Part shown: positions 7,918 through 16,383 of the stretch, one piece after another
Layout: every line of letters starts with the position of its first letter
How positions within the stretch are numbered: the first letter of the stretch is position 1
From: Bacillota bacterium
GTDB lineage: Bacteria; Bacillota; Clostridia; Clostridiales; Caloramatoraceae
Assembly: GCA_023415335.1 (NCBI GenBank)
Contig: JAEZLD010000022.1
Coordinates: forward strand, 1-38,174
Reading direction: 5' to 3'
Length of the DNA: 38,174 nt
Notes under the pieces: generated by a model
Seen by the model: the letters and a program-made list of their open reading frames with translations, nothing else
Databases searched by the model: none
What the model was told of the DNA's origin: nothing
Program-made: the position numbers and the translations under genes

Positions 7918-9243
7918 TTAAAACCTCTTTACCCCTTCTTCTGTTACTATTCCCATAATAAGGGGCTTGGTTTTTGTAGGTTCACTGGAATAGCTGTATG
8001 CAGCCTTTAAAATCTCCTCTGCTTCCAAAACTTTGTCCATACTGCTTCCATAAATCTCTGCAATAATATCGTCAGAGTTAACAAAGTCTCCGACCTTTTT
8101 CTTTATTATTATACCTACAGACAGGTCAATTATACTTTCCTTGTTTTCTCTTCCCGCACCCAGTACCAGCGCTGCTTCTCCAACATCAGTGGTGGCAATC
8201 CTTGAAACATATCCCTCTGCTGTGCTCTTTACCTTATAAATTATATCTGCAGCAGGAAGTAATGATGTATCATCTGCAACAGAAGAATCTCCCCCCTGTG
8301 CTTCAACAAATTCCTTGAATTTATTAAGTGCTGCACCTGACGTAATGGAATGCATAAGCATTTCCCTGGCAGCTTCTGTTGACTCTGCTATCTGCCCTAA
8401 AAGAAGCATGTAAGAACCAAGTGTAAGACTTAGCTCCATAAGGTCCTTTGGACCATTACCCTTAAGAGTCTCTATGGCTTCCTTTACCTCAAGGGCATTT
8501 CCTACTGCAAAGCCCAGAGGCTGGTCCATATCAGAAAGTACTCCTATTGTTTTTCTCCCAACCCCTGTACCTATTTTTACCATTTCCTTAGCCAGGTTTA
8601 TTCCGCTTTCCAAATCCTTCATAAAGGCTCCTGAGCCGATTTTTACATCAAGTACAATACAGTCTGCTCCTGATGCTATTTTTTTGCTCATAATACTGGA
8701 AGCAATAAGTGATACATTGTCTACTGTTGCTGTTACATCTCTGAGTGCGTAAAGCTTTTTATCAGCAGGTGCCAGGTTTCCTGTCTGTCCACCTACTGCA
8801 AGCTTTACCCTATTAACGTTGTCTATGAATTGTTCCTCTGTCATTTCAACAGAGAAACCTTTTATGGATTCCAGTTTGTCAATAGTTCCTCCTGTATGGC
8901 CAAGTCCTCTGCCGGACATTTTTGCAACTGGAGCTCCACAGGCTGCAACCATAGGTCCTACTACAAGAGTTGTAGTATCCCCAACTCCTCCTGTACTATG
9001 CTTATCTACCTTTATACCTTTTATTTTAGATAGGTTTACCATATCTCCTGAGTTAACCATTGACATGGTAAGATTGGTTGTCTCCTCCATTGTCATTCCA
9101 TTAAAATAAATGGCCATGAGCAGGGCTGAAGTCTGGTAATCTGGTATGCTTCCTTTAGTATATCCCTGTATTACAAAGTCTATTTCTTCTTTAGTAAGCT
9201 GTTCACCGTTTCTTTTTTTTAAAATAATATCATATACCCTCAT
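7918..9243 (-). CDS. pdp: Pyrimidine-nucleoside phosphorylase
   Basis: A 441-residue cytosolic enzyme that splits uridine, thymidine or deoxyuridine with phosphate into base and (deoxy)ribose-1-phosphate. The phosphate-binding loop KHSTGGVGD is at residues 81-89. The family signature, ending in AKMSGRGLGHTGGT, is at about 107-120. The C-terminal domain (TAEGYVSRIATTDVGEAALVLGAG) is intact. Length is close to the usual ~433. AGAGGG precedes the ATG. The upstream gene in the cluster, phosphopentomutase, is a pseudogene here, so the sugar phosphate product must be handled by another mutase. Confidence 0.94.
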   Translation of the reverse strand: MRVYDIILKKRNGEQLTKEEIDFVIQGYTKGSIPDYQTSALLMAIYFNGMTMEETTNLTMSMVNSGDMVNLSKIKGIKVDKHSTGGVGDTTTLVVGPMVAACGAPVAKMSGRGLGHTGGTIDKLESIKGFSVEMTEEQFIDNVNRVKLAVGGQTGNLAPADKKLYALRDVTATVDNVSLIASSIMSKKIASGADCIVLDVKIGSGAFMKDLESGINLAKEMVKIGTGVGRKTIGVLSDMDQPLGFAVGNALEVKEAIETLKGNGPKDLMELSLTLGSYMLLLGQIAESTEAAREMLMHSITSGAALNKFKEFVEAQGGDSSVADDTSLLPAADIIYKVKSTAEGYVSRIATTDVGEAALVLGAGRENKESIIDLSVGIIIKKKVGDFVNSDDIIAEIYGSSMDKVLEAEEILKAAYSYSSEPTKTKPLIMGIVTEEGVKRF

Positions 9244-9270
9244 ATTATCCCTCTACCACAAAATTATTAT

Positions 9271-9600
9271 TTAATCATAATATCATTGGCAAAGCTCTCT
9301 CCTGCTATAGAAGCTTCAATTCCCAAAAGCTCTGCAATGGTTTTTCCTATATCTGAATAGCTCTTTCTTGTGCCCAGTTCACACTATTCAAGCTCCTCCA
9401 CAACCTCCCTGGGGAAGCCGCTCGGATAGGTTAGAAAGGCCTTATCAAGCTGTATTCCGGATACTGGGAATATTTAATCCTCCCAGCTTTCTATCAATGT
9501 TATCAATGGTATCACTTAACACATCTCCATATAGGGCTGCATCAGCCAGTTCATCAACACCATCACTGTCTAAAACAATTAGTATACCTCTCTTTGCCAT
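9271..9600 (-). pseudogene. deoB: Phosphopentomutase (deoB) pseudogene with internal deletions
   Basis: Three remnants of phosphopentomutase lie in order in about 330 bases; the intact enzyme has about 390 codons. First, from ATG 9600 with a good GAGGTGAT site, KRGILIVLDSDGVDELADA corresponds to the metal-binding N-terminus (usually LIVLDSFGIGELPDA), running to a TGA at codon 52. Second, in another frame, FLTYPSGFPREVVEELE matches the conserved FPTYPNGFPKEVIEEFE region, then a TAG. Third, in the same frame, LGTRKSYSDIGKTIAELLGI and AGESFANDI match the extreme C-terminus, ending at TAA 9271-9273. The middle of the enzyme is deleted. The intact ribosome binding site and start suggest fairly recent decay. 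Confidence 0.88.
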
Positions 9601-9734
9601 CTTATCACCTCTGAATGTAACACTATTAGGTTATACCATTAATACATAATAATATTCAGACAAAGCCTGTTAGTTAATAACAAACAAAATTTTAAAATAA
9701 AAACAAGGTCACAAGTCCCGATATTAACAAGATC

Positions 9735-10613
9735 TTATGCCCTTGGATGGTAACGCTTATATACATCACTGATTCTTTTCTTGGTCATTTCTGCATATAT
9801 TTGAGTTGTGGATATGTCAGAATGTCCAAGCATCTGCTGTACCGATTTTAGGTCCGCACCATTCTCAATCAGATGTGACGCAAACGAATGCCTTAAGGTA
9901 TTGGGGGTTATTTCTGTTTTTATACCAGCTTTTAATGCATAATATTTAATTATTTTCCAAAATCCCTGCCTTGTCATCCTTTCACCATGAAAGTTAAGGA
10001 ATAGAGAGTCATTTACCCTGTTTTTTAATAAAACTTCTCTGCTTTCTTTTATATATAAGGATAAGCTATTTAAAGCAGAATTCCCCAAGGGTATTACTCT
10101 CTCCTTGGGACCATTGCATTTAACAAAGCCTAGCTCAAGATTAATGTCCTCAACATTAAGAGAAATCATTTCTGATACCCTTATACCTGTTGCATAAATA
10201 ATCTCCAGCATGGCCTTATCCCTTATGCTTTTTGAAGTACTGCAGTCAGGAACTGAAAGAAGCTTATCTACTTCCTCTACTGAGAGTATGCTTGGAAGCT
10301 TCTTGTCAATTTTCGGAGCTTCAAGATTTACCGTTGGGTCAGATTCCAATATTCCATTTTTAATAAGTACATGGTAAAAAGCACGTATGGACGCTATACT
10401 TCTAAGTATTGTTGAGGTGGCTCTGTTCTGTTTCTGAAGATAGAGTATATAAGCTATAATGTGTGTCTTTTTTACAGTTTTGAAGTTAAGTCCTACGTCC
10501 TGAAGGTATGATAAAAACTGCCTTATATCCCTTGTGTATGAAGCAAGTGTATTCTGGCTTAGGTTTTTACTTATTCTCAAGTCATCAATAAAGCTGTTAA
10601 CAACGTTTTCCAC
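9735..10613 (-). CDS. xerD: Tyrosine recombinase XerD-like
   Basis: A 292-residue tyrosine recombinase of the XerC/XerD family, which resolves chromosome dimers at dif. The N-terminal SAM-like domain begins IDDLRISKNLSQNTLASYTRD. Catalytic Arg I is R145 (ATGIRVSEM), Arg II R241 (TLRHSFASHL), His III H264 (LGHSD) and the nucleophile Y273 (TTQIYA). Two positions differ from the family: the usual GKGxKER loop with its catalytic Lys is the shorter C-N-G-P-K-E-R at 166-172, and the His before Arg II (TPHTLRH) is N238. The start is GTG at 10613, because AAGGAG lies eight bases upstream and the protein then has the usual XerD length; the frame opens ten codons earlier. Confidence 0.85.
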   Translation of the reverse strand: MENVVNSFIDDLRISKNLSQNTLASYTRDIRQFLSYLQDVGLNFKTVKKTHIIAYILYLQKQNRATSTILRSIASIRAFYHVLIKNGILESDPTVNLEAPKIDKKLPSILSVEEVDKLLSVPDCSTSKSIRDKAMLEIIYATGIRVSEMISLNVEDINLELGFVKCNGPKERVIPLGNSALNSLSLYIKESREVLLKNRVNDSLFLNFHGERMTRQGFWKIIKYYALKAGIKTEITPNTLRHSFASHLIENGADLKSVQQMLGHSDISTTQIYAEMTKKRISDVYKRYHPRA

Positions 10614-10683
10614 ACCCAAGACTCCTTCCATAATAGCATACATCTATATTCTTCATAAAAGCTTTAATTCCTTCAATTCAATT

Positions 10684-10729
10684 AATAAAAAAAGTAAAAT
10701 TAACATTAATTTATAAATTATATGTTAAT
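10684..10729 (-). terminator. Likely terminator of spoIIM
   Basis: ATTAACAT (10699-10706) pairs with ATGTTAAT (10722-10729). The loop is itself partly palindromic (AATTTATAAATT), and a T-rich run with seven T residues follows on the minus strand. The stem is A/T-rich, so it is probably only moderately efficient. Confidence 0.5.
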
Positions 10730-10740
10730 GAGCTTGTCTA

Positions 10741-11382
10741 CTACTTCGTCATATATGAAGACATAAACCTGACAATTGTTGGAGATATAAACACTTCTAT
10801 TAAACAGCCTATTAGCATGATTAAAGATACTGCCGCCATCTTTGCAGAATATGAGATAACAGTATTAGTTTCTCCAAAGCCAGTTCCAATACTTTTACCT
10901 TTTCTTCTTAATACCTTCATGGAAAAGGAAAGGCTCATAGCAGATATAATAATAAGGCATGGTATATAAATGATATTTTGTGGAAGTATTGCAGCAGCTA
11001 TGAACAATAATCCTTTCCAGGACATACTACTTATAAGAAAGGCTACCGTATAACCCAGAAGAAATCCCCTAAAGGAGGTTATAAGAAGGTTAAATGGTAT
11101 GCCCAGTATAGTAAGTCCCAGTACCCATAGAAAAAAAATAATCTGAAGATTGTTTTTTAATGACCATGCAAGATTTTTCCCGAAACTTACATTATCACTG
11201 CTTATTATTTGAAAGAAATTATTAAGATATTTTATAAGATTCTGCTGTTCCTCCGAGCTCATTGCCTTAACTGTGAAAGCACCTGTTGCAATTCCCAGTG
11301 CAAAAAACAATATAACAATAAAATATATCCCAAGATTATCCCTCAGATGCTTTGATAAGGCTTCATTATTGTACATCCTCAT
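10741..11382 (-). CDS. spoIIM: Stage II sporulation protein M
   Basis: A 213-residue integral membrane protein of the SpoIIM family with about five hydrophobic segments. The N-terminal FIVILFFALGIATGAF helix and the LILGIPFN-type segment (TILGIPFNLLITSFRGFLLGYT) are characteristic. In Bacillus, SpoIIM works with SpoIID and SpoIIP in the mother-cell membrane to remodel septal peptidoglycan during engulfment. It lies between the NUDIX gene and xerD, the usual clostridial position. GGGAG precedes the ATG; a second ATG two codons later is possible. Confidence 0.92.
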   Translation of the reverse strand: MRMYNNEALSKHLRDNLGIYFIVILFFALGIATGAFTVKAMSSEEQQNLIKYLNNFFQIISSDNVSFGKNLAWSLKNNLQIIFFLWVLGLTILGIPFNLLITSFRGFLLGYTVAFLISSMSWKGLLFIAAAILPQNIIYIPCLIIISAMSLSFSMKVLRRKGKSIGTGFGETNTVISYSAKMAAVSLIMLIGCLIEVFISPTIVRFMSSYMTK

Positions 11383-11462
11383 GTAAAAACACTCCCTTCT
11401 TTTCTTTGGTTTACTGTTTATTTCTTATAATTTATATGAAAAGAAGGCAGGTAATATGAGTG

Positions 11463-11999
11463 CTAGATAAACTGTTTTGCAGTTAAAATTCCGACAATTG
11501 TTTTTGCGTCCCTTATTTCTCCTCTATTAATCATTGCAACGGCCTCATCAGGTGTAACATATATAAGGTCTATTCTTTCATCCTCATCTGGATTAAGCTT
11601 TCCTGTTGTCAGGTTGGTGGCCATAAATACATAAATTACTTCATTGGTAAAGCCCGGACTTGTATAAATTGTAGTCAGGTGCTTCAGGCTGCCGGGTATA
11701 AATCCTGTTTCCTCCTCCAGCTCTCTATAAGCACAGCACTCAGGCTTTTCATTTTCCTCAAGCTTTCCTGCCGGAATTTCTATAAGAATATCCTCAGCTG
11801 GCTTGCGGAACTGTTTTTCTAGTATTATCCTTCCATCCATATCTATGGCTACTATAGCTACAGCGCCTTTATGCTCAACTATTTCCCTTGTAGAGGTTTT
11901 TCCATTAGCATCTGGAATTTCTACCTTGTCTTTTCTAAGATTTAATATTCTTCCTTTATAAATGTATTCGCTGCATAAGGTTTTTTCAATCATATCCAA
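11463..11999 (-). CDS. nudF: NUDIX hydrolase, ADP-ribose pyrophosphatase type
   Basis: A 178-residue cytosolic hydrolase that probably cleaves ADP-ribose and related nucleotide sugars. The complete Nudix box G-x5-E-x7-REL-x-EE-x-GF lies at about residues 78-100 (GKLEENEKPE then YRELEEETGF). The preceding IPAGKLE and the C-terminal LIYVTPDEAVAMI match the ADP-ribose subfamily. The frame opens at GTG 12008, but AGGGGTG overlaps that codon and is six bases from TTG 11999, which is used here; ATG 11993 is also possible. It sits downstream of spo0A beyond a terminator and upstream of spoIIM. Confidence 0.85.
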   Translation of the reverse strand: MDMIEKTLCSEYIYKGRILNLRKDKVEIPDANGKTSTREIVEHKGAVAIVAIDMDGRIILEKQFRKPAEDILIEIPAGKLEENEKPECCAYRELEEETGFIPGSLKHLTTIYTSPGFTNEVIYVFMATNLTTGKLNPDEDERIDLIYVTPDEAVAMINRGEIRDAKTIVGILTAKQFI

Positions 12000-12084
12000 T
12001 ACAATCACCCCTAGGTTCTTAATATATAGTCATTATAATATAAAACCCTGATCAAGCCAATTATGTACTAAAAAGCTGTTGTAC

Positions 12085-12125
12085 TTGATAAAAAGCACCT
12101 TCCATATGTAATGGAAAGTGCTTTT
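12085..12125 (-). terminator. Intrinsic terminator of spo0A
   Basis: A long stem AAAAGCAC-TTTCCAT / ATGGAA-GTGCTTTT with one mismatch lies just past the spo0A stop. The minus strand ends in TTTTTATC. Confidence 0.8.
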
Positions 12126-12135
12126 AGCTATGTAT

Positions 12136-12936
12136 TTAACCAAGCTTACTCTTTAATCTCAGCTTATCTGCTACCATTGCAATGAACTCGCTGTTAGTTG
12201 GCTTACCTTTGTCAGTATGTATGGTATATCCGAATATCCTGTTTATTGCTTCCACCTGTCCTCTTGACCAGGCAACCTCTATGGCATGTCTTATAGCCCT
12301 TTCTACCCTGCTGGCAGTGGTATTATATTTTTTTGCAATATTAGGATAAAGCTCCTTTGTTACAGCGCTGAGAAGCTCCACATCATTTACAACCATTGTT
12401 ATGGCTTCTCTTAAATAAAGATAGCCTTTTATATGAGCAGGAACTCCTATTTCATGAATTATGTTTGTGATTTCAGCTTCTAAAGTATTAGCATCAGAAT
12501 ATGGAGGATTTTCAGTAAACATGGAAGAAGGTCTTCTTATCTCTGGTGCTCCTCCAGAAATAAACATCTGTCTTATCCTCTTGCTAAATATCTCCATATC
12601 GAAAGGCTTCACAACATAGTACTCTGCTCCAAGATTTATCGCCCTCTGTGTAATCTTATCCTGCCCTACTGCTGAAAGGACTATTACCTTTGGTATTGGC
12701 ATATTTGCAGTACTATTAATTTTTTCAAGCACTCCCAGACCATCTAGATGTGGCATAATTATATCAAGCACCAGTACATCTGGCTGCAGTGATGATACAA
12801 GCTTTACAGCCTCAATTCCATCCTTTGCAACCCCAACTACTTCAAAATCAGACTGTCCTTTCAGATAATCACAAAGAATACTTGAAAACTCCTTATTATC
12901 ATCTGCAATAACAATTTTTATACGCCCATTTTCCAT
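12136..12936 (-). CDS. spo0A: Sporulation master response regulator Spo0A
   Basis: A 266-residue response regulator that commits the cell to sporulation and, in clostridia, often to solvent formation. The receiver domain (about 1-125) has the acidic pocket D12-D13, phosphoacceptor D58 (VLVLDIIMP), S89 and K110 (VVKPFD). After a variable linker (about 130-155) comes the Spo0A effector domain, with the strictly conserved recognition helix near SRVERAIRHAIEVAWSRG (from residue 209) and IFGYTIHTDKGKPTNSEFIA. The protein binds 0A boxes (TGTCGAA). AAGGAGG precedes the ATG. One 0A box lies in its own promoter region, so autoregulation is likely. Confidence 0.98.
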   Translation of the reverse strand: MENGRIKIVIADDNKEFSSILCDYLKGQSDFEVVGVAKDGIEAVKLVSSLQPDVLVLDIIMPHLDGLGVLEKINSTANMPIPKVIVLSAVGQDKITQRAINLGAEYYVVKPFDMEIFSKRIRQMFISGGAPEIRRPSSMFTENPPYSDANTLEAEITNIIHEIGVPAHIKGYLYLREAITMVVNDVELLSAVTKELYPNIAKKYNTTASRVERAIRHAIEVAWSRGQVEAINRIFGYTIHTDKGKPTNSEFIAMVADKLRLKSKLG

Positions 12937-12978
12937 TTTGCTTCCTCCTTATTAATTTTCCATTTATTAACAATATAT

Positions 12979-13007
12979 AATTTCGACAAAACCACAAATA
13001 TTCCTTC
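12979..13007 (-). promoter_or_regulatory. Candidate SigH-type promoter of spo0A
   Basis: On the minus strand GAAGGAATA (12999-13007) fits the SigH -35 consensus RnAGGAwww. After exactly 11 bases, GTCGAAATT (12979-12987) fits the -10 consensus RnnGAATww with one mismatch. It ends about 40 bases before the spo0A ATG. Transcription of spo0A from a SigH promoter is known in Bacillus and clostridia. Confidence 0.6.
12982..12988 (-). promoter_or_regulatory. 0A box (Spo0A binding site)
   Basis: The minus strand reads TTTTGTCGAAA, a perfect TGTCGAA core, 46 bases upstream of the spo0A start. It overlaps the proposed SigH -10, where bound Spo0A would be expected to repress or reset its own promoter. 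Confidence 0.75.
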
Positions 13008-13018
13008 TTACTTTAAAA

Positions 13019-13217
13019 AAAAAATTATTTTTACTATAATTCACTAAAAACTTCCTATATTTTAAGTATAATACATATTTATTTTTTGTACAGATAATTG
13101 TTTAGAAATTATCAAAATTAAATGCAAACTTTAAGAAATAAACTTTTAAAAGTAGAACTTGTGTCATAAATTAATATATTTGAATGATTTTTACTGATGT
13201 TTTATACTTATTATTTG
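13019..13217. other. A/T-rich spo0A upstream region, no gene
   Basis: Together with the flanking promoter and terminator this makes the 323-base gap between spo0A and spoIVB. Apart from the predicted promoters I see only A/T-rich sequence, with no open frame of note and no strong hairpin. Confidence 0.6.
13065..13092 (-). promoter_or_regulatory. Candidate vegetative (SigA) promoter of spo0A
   Basis: The minus strand has TGTACA (13087-13092), a 16-base spacer and TATACT (13065-13070), about 130 bases before spo0A. A second, housekeeping promoter upstream of the SigH one is the arrangement known for spo0A in Bacillus. Confidence 0.4.
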
Positions 13218-13246
13218 TAAAAAAGAGACCAGAATATATATTCTGA
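13218..13246 (-). terminator. Intrinsic terminator of spoIVB
   Basis: A 10-bp stem with two G-T pairs (GGTCAGAATA / TATTCTGGTC) starts about 15 bases past the spoIVB stop. On the minus strand it is followed by TCTTTTTT. Confidence 0.75.
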
Positions 13247-13259
13247 CCTCCTGTTAGAA

Positions 13260-14432
13260 TTATTTTACATATCCAACTTCGCTAAGCATCCATTCTATAT
13301 ATATTCCATAGCCCGTATCAGGCTTATTTACAAAAACATGTGTGACTGCACCTACCAGCTTTCCATCCTGTATAATGGGACTGCCACTCATTCCCTGTAC
13401 TATTCCTCCTGTTTTTTCTAAAAGCTCAGGATCTGTTATCCTGATCACCATGCTTTTTGAACTTGCCTTCGTTTGGTGAGTGAGCTTTTCTATTACAATA
13501 TCATATGCCTTAACTTCACTTCCATTTATCGAAGAAAGTATTTTAGCTGGACCTTCTTTTATCTCACTTTGCATGGCAACAGGTATAGGCTCATTGTAAA
13601 GCCCTTTGGTGCATTCCCCACTGACATCCCCATATATTCCAGTCATTGTATTCTTGCCAAGCTTGCCTATTTCTTCTGATTCTGAGAAAATACCTCTTAG
13701 CTCTCCAGGCTTACCCTTTTCTCCTGCCTGTACTGATACAATTTTTGCATTATATATAGCTCCATCCTTAATGCTAAGAAGGCTTCCTGTATCCACATCA
13801 TTTATCGGGTGCCCTAAAGCACCAAATTTATTAATAGTGCTGTCATAAAAGGTAAGTGTTCCTATTCCTGCCGTGGAGTCTCTTACCCATATTCCAAGCT
13901 TATATTCTCCATTACCATTGGTAGATGAAGCCTTAACCTGTATCATCTTCTCCTGTCCATTTCTTTTCACCTTAATATTGAGGGTTTTATCTCCCAAGCT
14001 ATTCACCACTTTAGTTATTGAAGAATTATTATCAATTCTTATGCCCTCAATCTCCATTATACTGTCTCCTACCTCGATGCCTGCAACTGCTGCAGGGCTC
14101 TGCTGTCTGCCGCTTACGGTATCTATATCCGCAAAACCAACAACCAGAGGGCCATCAGTATGAAGCTTTACACCTATTGGCTGTCCTCCAGGGATAACCT
14201 TTATATGCTTTGCTGCAATAATCGTACTGTAAGAATCTGCACCCTCTGTATTAATTTCGTCATTTTTATTAATACTATTTATTAGGTTGGTATCAAAACG
14301 TGAGCTGATTGCCATTGATGACTTCTCCGTACCGGGGAAAGCAGCATCTGTTATATTCAGTAATGATGATAAAAAAATAATCAAACAAGCTAACCCCACG
14401 GAGAGAAATACCTTTATGCCTTTATTGCCCAA
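13260..14432 (-). CDS. spoIVB: SpoIVB serine peptidase (S55)
   Basis: A 390-residue secreted or membrane-tethered protease. In Bacillus it is made in the forespore and signals across the intermembrane space to activate pro-SigK processing by cleaving SpoIVFA. The order is: N-terminal hydrophobic anchor (about 8-28), PDZ domain (about 85-165, with AAVAGIEVGDSIMEIEG), then the S55 domain with catalytic His208 in GALGHPIND and Ser349 in QGMSGSPII, ending in TGYGIYIEWML. The frame opens at GTG 14441, but AAAGGAG abuts it and is eight bases from TTG 14432, which is preferred. It lies between recN and spo0A, as in most spore formers. Confidence 0.95.
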   Translation of the reverse strand: MGNKGIKVFLSVGLACLIIFLSSLLNITDAAFPGTEKSSMAISSRFDTNLINSINKNDEINTEGADSYSTIIAAKHIKVIPGGQPIGVKLHTDGPLVVGFADIDTVSGRQQSPAAVAGIEVGDSIMEIEGIRIDNNSSITKVVNSLGDKTLNIKVKRNGQEKMIQVKASSTNGNGEYKLGIWVRDSTAGIGTLTFYDSTINKFGALGHPINDVDTGSLLSIKDGAIYNAKIVSVQAGEKGKPGELRGIFSESEEIGKLGKNTMTGIYGDVSGECTKGLYNEPIPVAMQSEIKEGPAKILSSINGSEVKAYDIVIEKLTHQTKASSKSMVIRITDPELLEKTGGIVQGMSGSPIIQDGKLVGAVTHVFVNKPDTGYGIYIEWMLSEVGYVK

Positions 14433-14611
14433 ACCTCTCACTCCTTTACTATGAATTCTTCCACCATCCTTTCTCTTTTAAGTTAACCTTTTTAAAGTAC
14501 TTATATACTATAATAAAGTGTGCATTAATAACATATTAAAGTTTTAATGTAAATCCATACAAAAAAAATGGCCTTCTATTAAAAGAAAGCTAAAAATACA
14601 ACAAGGTCTTA

Positions 14612-14640
14612 TATAAAATAAAACCCTCCTCTTAGGAGGA
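14612..14640 (-). terminator. Intrinsic terminator of recN
   Basis: A perfect 6-bp stem CCTCCT / AGGAGG with an AAG loop is followed on the minus strand by GGGTTTTATTTTATA. It lies about 45 bases past recN. Confidence 0.65.
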
Positions 14641-14683
14641 AGGTAATGAACACAGTAAAATGAATGAGATATTAAAAAACACA

Positions 14684-16372
14684 TTAAAGACTATTCTTCT
14701 GGGTATATGCCATTTTTCTCATTTCTCTTGCATGCTGTCTTGTAAGCTCTGTTACCTGAACTCCTCCCAGAAGTCTTCCAAGCTCTTCAATCTGTTCCTC
14801 CTCTGATAGACTGATAACATATGTGGTAGTAATGCTATTTTTAACCAATTTTTCAATTTTAAAATGCGTATCTGCCATTGCCGCTATCTGGGGAAGGTGT
14901 GTTACACAAAGTAGCTGGTGCCCCCTGGCTATGGAACACATTCGCTCTCCAACTGCCTGTGCAGTTCTGCCGCTTATGCCTGTATCTATTTCATCAAATA
15001 TAAGAGTTGGAATTTTGTCTATATCAGCCATAACACTCTTAATCGCAAGCATTATTCTTGACATTTCTCCTCCTGAAGCAACACGGCTAAGCGGTCTTAA
15101 GGGCTCTCCCGGATTAGCTGTCAGCAGAAAGAATATATCATCCTGTCCATTAGAATTAAGCTCCCTGCGCATGACGATTTCTGCCTTGAACTCTGCTTTT
15201 TCCATTCCCAGATACTTAAGCTCCTCTTCCACCTGACACTTAAGCTTCTCCGCTGTGTCCTGTCTTGCAAGTGTAAGAGCAGAGGCTATAGACTTAAGAT
15301 TTTCTGTTATTTTTACTTTCTCCTTCTCCAAGCTGCCTATGATCTCTTCACTTCTTTCCATCTGCTCCATCTCAAGTGAAATCTTGTGCTTATATTCAAG
15401 TATGTCTTCTATAGTATTCCCATACTTACGCTTAAGTATGTTAATCAAATCCAGTCTTAGCTCAATTTGGTCTAGCTCCTCCTGGTTGTATTCTACACTG
15501 TCTCTATAGCTTCTTATTTCCTGAAGCACATCCTCCATACGATAATAAATGTCCTCCAGTGTGGACTTATACTCTTTTAGCTTTTCATCAAAACAGCATA
15601 TACCCTCCAGCAACACAATACTGCCGCCTATGTCATCGAAGGCACTTTTTTTGTCTCCTCCTACGTATAGCTGCTCATATGCACTTGAAAGATTGTTAAA
15701 TATTTTTTCGGAATTTGTAAGTATAGCTTTTCGTTTAATCAGCTCATTGTCCTCTCCTGGAACAGGGTTTGCATCAGATATTTCGTTTATCTGAAAGCTA
15801 ATAAGATCCATACGTCTAAGCTTATACTGGTCATCAGTCTTTAGCTTCTGAAGCTGCGATTCTACCTGAGTTAGCCTTTCGTATAAATTACCATACTCCT
15901 CCTTAAGCTCCTTGAAAGAAGCAGGACAGAAGGAATCTAATATGTATATATGTTTCTCCTCATCTAAAAGAGACTGATGCTCATGCTGTCCATGCAGGTC
16001 AATTAGAAGTCTCCCTACCTGTCTAAGCACTCCTAGGGTTACAGTTCTACCATTAATCCTGGCAATGCTCCTGCCATTAATGGATATCTCCCTTGAAAGT
16101 ATGGTTATGTCCTCCTGTTCAATACCATTCTCCTTAAGTATTCCGCTAAGCTCTGTACCTTTAGAATCAAATACACCCTCAACATACGCACTTTCCTGGC
16201 CAGTCCTTATAATATCCCGGGTCTGCTTTTCACCAAGAATGAAATTAACAGAATCAATAACTATGGATTTGCCTGCTCCGGTTTCTCCAGTAAGTATGTT
16301 CAAGCCTGATGAGAATGATATATCAAGCCTGTCTATTAATGCAAAGTTAGAAATATGCAGCTCAAGCAGCAT
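14684..16372 (-). CDS. recN: DNA repair protein RecN
   Basis: A 562-residue SMC-like ATPase that gathers double-strand break ends during recombinational repair. Walker A GETGAGKS is at 29-36. The long coiled-coil arms run from about residue 155 to 375. Near the C-terminus are the ABC signature LSRVASGGEMSRIMLA and Walker B TLIFDEIDTGISG, followed by the H-loop TH in LLCVTHLPQIAAMAD. Length matches the family. TAGGAGGACATTTT precedes the ATG, eleven bases after the argR stop, so the two genes are co-transcribed, a common Firmicute arrangement. Confidence 0.97.
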   Translation of the reverse strand: MLLELHISNFALIDRLDISFSSGLNILTGETGAGKSIVIDSVNFILGEKQTRDIIRTGQESAYVEGVFDSKGTELSGILKENGIEQEDITILSREISINGRSIARINGRTVTLGVLRQVGRLLIDLHGQHEHQSLLDEEKHIYILDSFCPASFKELKEEYGNLYERLTQVESQLQKLKTDDQYKLRRMDLISFQINEISDANPVPGEDNELIKRKAILTNSEKIFNNLSSAYEQLYVGGDKKSAFDDIGGSIVLLEGICCFDEKLKEYKSTLEDIYYRMEDVLQEIRSYRDSVEYNQEELDQIELRLDLINILKRKYGNTIEDILEYKHKISLEMEQMERSEEIIGSLEKEKVKITENLKSIASALTLARQDTAEKLKCQVEEELKYLGMEKAEFKAEIVMRRELNSNGQDDIFFLLTANPGEPLRPLSRVASGGEMSRIMLAIKSVMADIDKIPTLIFDEIDTGISGRTAQAVGERMCSIARGHQLLCVTHLPQIAAMADTHFKIEKLVKNSITTTYVISLSEEEQIEELGRLLGGVQVTELTRQHAREMRKMAYTQKNSL

Positions 16373-16383
16373 AAAATGTCCTC

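Noticed and set aside
9368..9649. Plus-strand open frame of 93 codons
   Set aside because: It is antisense to the deoB remnants, which explain the sequence; it has no ribosome site or family resemblance.
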